Source: JABMRP01 sp964444795
Lineage (GTDB): Bacteria > Planctomycetota > Planctomycetia > Pirellulales > Thermoguttaceae
Reading direction: 5' to 3'
Assembly (NCBI GenBank): GCA_964444795.1
Contig: CAYUIQ010000044.1
Location: 1 to 42,967 of the forward strand
DNA length: 42,967 nucleotides
How positions within the stretch are numbered: position 1 is the first letter of the stretch; every line of letters starts with the position of its first letter. Shown here piece by piece: positions 40,562 to 42,967 of this stretch. A program made the position numbers and the translations under genes. The notes beneath the pieces are model-generated. The model was not told the origin of the DNA. It made no database searches and was given only the letters and a program-made list of their open reading frames with translations.

Positions 40562-41635
40562 ATGAGAATCCCGATGACACGAATCGTCTGGCTGGGTGCC
40601 GTGGCGATGATGCTGGCAACGGCCGGCTTTACCCGCGCCGATGATGCGCCGCCCAAGAAAGGTGAGAACGCCGCCAAGGGCGTCGACGTTTCCGCGGGAC
40701 GCGTGCAGGTTCGCGTTGCCCCCGGCGGCGCCCGAGTGTTCGTCGCAGCGCCGGGCAATCTTGACGCCGCTGGTCCGGTGAAGCCGAGCAAGTACTGGCT
40801 GGGTATCTTCTTCCAGGCGAAAATCCCCGAGGCGCTTCGTTCGCAATTGGACCTGCCCGAGGGGCAGGGGCTGCTGGTCGGGGGCGTCAACCCGAAAAGC
40901 CCGGCCGAGAAGGCGGGCATCGAGCAACACGACGTGCTCCTGAAAGCGGCCGGCAAACCGCTGACCGATCTCCCGTCGCTGATCGACGTCATCGACGAAG
41001 CCAAGGAGACCGAGTTGGCCGTCGAACTCGTTCGGGCGGGCAAACGCACGACGGTTAAGGTGACACCGGGCGAGCGACCCGAGCAATGGAAACCGCAAGC
41101 CCGGGCGATCATGCCCCAAGGTCCCGATGTCGAGCGCATTCAAGAATGGCTTGAGAAAATGCAGCCGACCCCCGACGCCGAGGGTGGATGGAGGTTTCAC
41201 GCCCTGAGACCCGGCATGATTCTCCCCCGCGGAGCGCACGTCCAACCGCCGCTGCCCGGGAACCTCTCGGTCGCGATTACCAGGCATGGCAAGGAGCCGG
41301 CCAAGATCGTCGTCCAGCGGGGCGACGACAAGTGGGAAGTCACCGAAGAGGAACTCGACAAGCTGCCCGCGGATGTTCGGCCGCACGTCGAGCGAATGAT
41401 CGGGCGCGGCGTGCTGGGCCCGGGGTTCAGTCTTGACACGGCTCCGTTGCGGCTCGACATTCGCCGCCCCGAACTCACTCCCGGACGTCCCCCGCTGCCA
41501 CCAGCCCAAGGCGACGTGCGGGGCCAAATGAAAGAGATGAATCGCGAGATTCAACAACTCCATAAGATGATGGAAGAAATGCGCAAGGAGAATCGTCGAC
41601 GGCAGCAGCGCGGCGGGGACCCGGATAAAGTCTAG
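40562..41635 (+). CDS. Secreted PDZ-domain protein
   Basis: 357 residues. A signal peptide (MTRIVWLGAVAMMLATAGFT, cleavage near ADD at ~27) is followed by a PDZ domain at ~78-165: YWLGIFFQAKIPEALRSQL, then GLLVGGVNPKSPAEKAGIEQ and HDVLLKAAGKPLTDLPSL. After it come a ~120-residue part with GNLSVAITRHGKEPAKIVVQ and KWEVTEEELDKLPADVRPHV, and a C-terminal charged helix (~325-350, MKEMNREIQQLHKMMEEMRK) likely to form a coiled coil. There is no trypsin or metalloprotease domain, so this is a binding or scaffold protein, not a DegP-type enzyme. AGGAG lies 6 nt before the ATG. It follows the sigma/anti-sigma pair by 78 nt and may report envelope state to it or be its target. Confidence 0.85.
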   Translation: MRIPMTRIVWLGAVAMMLATAGFTRADDAPPKKGENAAKGVDVSAGRVQVRVAPGGARVFVAAPGNLDAAGPVKPSKYWLGIFFQAKIPEALRSQLDLPEGQGLLVGGVNPKSPAEKAGIEQHDVLLKAAGKPLTDLPSLIDVIDEAKETELAVELVRAGKRTTVKVTPGERPEQWKPQARAIMPQGPDVERIQEWLEKMQPTPDAEGGWRFHALRPGMILPRGAHVQPPLPGNLSVAITRHGKEPAKIVVQRGDDKWEVTEEELDKLPADVRPHVERMIGRGVLGPGFSLDTAPLRLDIRRPELTPGRPPLPPAQGDVRGQMKEMNREIQQLHKMMEEMRKENRRRQQRGGDPDKV

Positions 41636-41660
41636 CCGTCGGTCACGCCATGTTCGGTGG

Positions 41661-41687
41661 GCATCACGGGTATTTTGCCCGTGATGT
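41661..41687. terminator. Hairpin between convergent genes, possible bidirectional terminator
   Basis: CATCACGGG (41662-41670) and CCCGTGATG (41678-41686) form a 9-bp perfect stem with a TATTTTG loop. It stands 26 nt after the PDZ gene and 19 nt before the end of the TPR gene. There is no T tract, so termination strength is uncertain. Confidence 0.5.
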
Positions 41688-41705
41688 CACGCCGAGTGAT
41701 TTCAG

Positions 41706-42728
41706 CTACTGCAACGTGCCATCCGAGGATGTCGTCTTCATGCGTTGCGACATGGCCGCTTGGGTTTGTCGAATCATGCTGTCCGTGCGGCGATCCGTAA
41801 CGGATCGCCGGTTGGCTGCGGACTGCGGGGATGTCATCGCCGTATCGTGAGAAACGGGCTGTGCCGCGCCGGCCTCGGAGCCCTCTTGATAGGGAACCCA
41901 GTTGCCCCCGCTGGCGATCACCGGGCCATCCGCGGCGCCGGGCCCCAGCCTATCGTACTCTTCAAACGATCGCAGGTTGCGACGCGCTTCCTCGTGCATC
42001 GGATCGTCGGCCAGGGCCAACCGGAAGCACTCCTTGGCACCCTCGGCGTCCTCCCTCGCCGTCTTAATGAAGGCCAGCCGAACCCAGGCGTCGGCATCGC
42101 TGCCCGCGTGGCGGAATTCCTGCAGCGCCTCGTCGTACCTCCCTTGGTATCCGTAGACCAGACCAAGGTTGTTGCGCCATTTCTCCTTGGAAGGCGACAT
42201 GGCAACCGCCTTGGCCAGCGCGCTTTCCGCCTTGGTCAATTGTCCCTGCAGGAAGTAACAATAGCCGAGATCGTTGAGGATCTGCGGATCGCCCGGTTTC
42301 AAGGCCAGTGCCTGGGTGTACAGGCCCTGTGCCTCGCGGTGGCGTTTCTGATGGTCGGCCACGACTCCCAAGCGATGAAAGGCCTCGGGCCGTTCGGGAA
42401 ATTTGGCGACGAGTTTCTGGTAGACGCTTCTCGCTTCGTCATACTTTCGCTCTTTCTCCAGATTTCGCGCTTGCGCCATGAGCGGCATAAACTCCTTCAG
42501 CAGCGCCTCTTGCCTGCTCGCCTCGTCGGCCTCGGTTCCGCTGTCGGCGGTTTGCGTACTTGAATCCTTGGAAGCAAACGGATTGCTCCACGAAAAACTA
42601 TCCATGGAAGGGCTGTCCAGGCCGAACATTTCACAGCCGGACAAGAGGGGCAAGCCGCACGCAAGCGGGGCGAGTACCAAGAACCGCAAGATCGCGCGGC
42701 GACGGAAAAGAGAAGAGAGCGCATGCAT
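41706..42728 (-). CDS. TPR-repeat lipoprotein
   Basis: 340 residues. The signal sequence (RRAILRFLVLAPLACGLPLL) ends in a LLSGC lipobox with Cys32 lipidated. After a Ser-rich spacer, at least five tetratricopeptide repeats cover ~80-260: ARNLEKERKYDEARSVYQKL, FHRLGVVADHQKRHREAQGL, LNDLGYCYFLQGQLTKAESA, WRNNLGLVYGYQGRYDEALQ and IKTAREDAEGAKECFRLALA. The tail (~270-340) is low in structure, with a Gln/Met-rich end (SMIRQTQAAMSQRMKTT). It resembles TadD-type pilotins, which assist secretin or pilus assembly, but no tad gene is in the window. It faces the periplasm. No promoter could be assigned. It is convergent with the PDZ gene. Confidence 0.85.
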   Translation of the reverse strand: MHALSSLFRRRAILRFLVLAPLACGLPLLSGCEMFGLDSPSMDSFSWSNPFASKDSSTQTADSGTEADEASRQEALLKEFMPLMAQARNLEKERKYDEARSVYQKLVAKFPERPEAFHRLGVVADHQKRHREAQGLYTQALALKPGDPQILNDLGYCYFLQGQLTKAESALAKAVAMSPSKEKWRNNLGLVYGYQGRYDEALQEFRHAGSDADAWVRLAFIKTAREDAEGAKECFRLALADDPMHEEARRNLRSFEEYDRLGPGAADGPVIASGGNWVPYQEGSEAGAAQPVSHDTAMTSPQSAANRRSVTDRRTDSMIRQTQAAMSQRMKTTSSDGTLQ

Positions 42729-42834
42729 CGATCGAGTTCCTTTGCGACGGCAAGATTGAAATGGACGTCAGAAGAGAATAGGAAAGGTAAGAAATGGTGC
42801 CCGCCGGGGATATCAGTCCGTCGTAACGCGCAAG

Positions 42835-42871
42835 CAGCGGTAGGTCGCCCCCGGTGCGCGACCCCCCGCTG
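42835..42871. repeat. Short palindrome near the right window edge
   Basis: CAGCGG (42835-42840) and GGTCGC (42843-42848) pair with GCGACC (42858-42863) and CCGCTG (42866-42871). It lies 44 nt beyond the stop of the edge gene on the minus strand and may be its terminator, although no T tract follows. Confidence 0.5.
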
Positions 42872-42914
42872 ACTCGTGTTTTCGTTTAGCCAGTACCGGA
42901 CGACTCGTATCCGA

Positions 42915-42967
42915 CTACCGGAAGACTCCGCCGCGGCCGCCGAAGCGGCGGCCGGCGCCGCCGCCGT
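42915..42967 (-). CDS. C-terminal end of a Gly/Arg-rich protein (partial)
   Basis: Only the last 16 or so codons are inside the window, read from the edge: GGGAGRRFGGRGGVFR then TAG at 42917-42915. Such Gly/Arg/Phe tails are common in planctomycete proteins, and the frame has a plausible downstream palindrome. Too little is visible for any assignment, and a non-coding GC-rich stretch is possible. Confidence 0.4.
   Translation of the reverse strand, partial: GGGAGRRFGGRGGVFR

Noticed and set aside
1..42967. CRISPR arrays, tRNA or rRNA genes, prophage or integrase
   Set aside because: None seen. The repeats found are palindromes or simple tandem units without spacer structure, and no cloverleaf or rRNA stretch was recognised.

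Overview
This is a GC-rich chromosomal stretch from a member of the Planctomycetota, most likely the Pirellulales or a close relative. The assignment is an inference from gene content. The window holds a DUF1559 pilin-like protein with an H-X9-DG tail and a giant surface protein with a LEPR-XLL-like N-terminus. It also holds a Ser/Thr kinase fused to WD40 propellers beside an ECF sigma factor, a CSCG zinc-ribbon membrane protein, a formylglycine-generating-enzyme homologue and a TolC-like lipoprotein. No rRNA, tRNA, CRISPR array, integrase or intact transposase was seen.

Layout: 1-7287 (minus) is a giant secreted multidomain protein whose C-terminus lies outside the window. 7633-8172 (minus) is a small zinc-ribbon membrane protein. 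8856-10415 (plus) is an RpoD-type sigma factor closed by a clear terminator, followed by a DUF1559 gene. 11680-19116 (minus) is a signalling operon: papain/C39-like cysteine peptidase, ECF sigma factor, then a 2052-residue zinc-finger/kinase/WD40 protein, with a good sigma70-type promoter in front. 19288-25513 (minus) is a complete peptide ABC importer (binding lipoprotein, two permeases, two ATPases) with its own promoter. 25700-29530 (minus) holds a membrane-anchored FGE-type protein, a rhomboid protease and an unknown membrane-anchored coiled-coil protein. 29951-37045 (plus) is a tripartite MacAB/TolC-like efflux system whose adaptor carries two EF-hands. 37226-39020 (minus) holds a small unknown protein and an orphan BioF-type enzyme. 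39192-41635 (plus) is a second ECF sigma / anti-sigma / PDZ-protein operon. 41706-42728 (minus) is a TPR lipoprotein, and the window ends in the Gly/Arg-rich tail of another minus-strand gene.

Most of the window therefore serves the cell envelope: secretion, peptide import, efflux, intramembrane proteolysis and envelope-linked signalling. Several non-coding palindromes sit between genes. One 74-bp element is present twice, each time just downstream of a gene and in the same orientation relative to that gene. A 7-bp tandem repeat inside the kinase gene marks the edges of its duplicated WD40 blocks. The best candidates for something undescribed are the peptidase-sigma-kinase operon, the EF-hand efflux adaptor, the cohesin/dockerin/CAP giant and the repeat elements. 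All functional statements rest on motif recognition by eye, without database searches.
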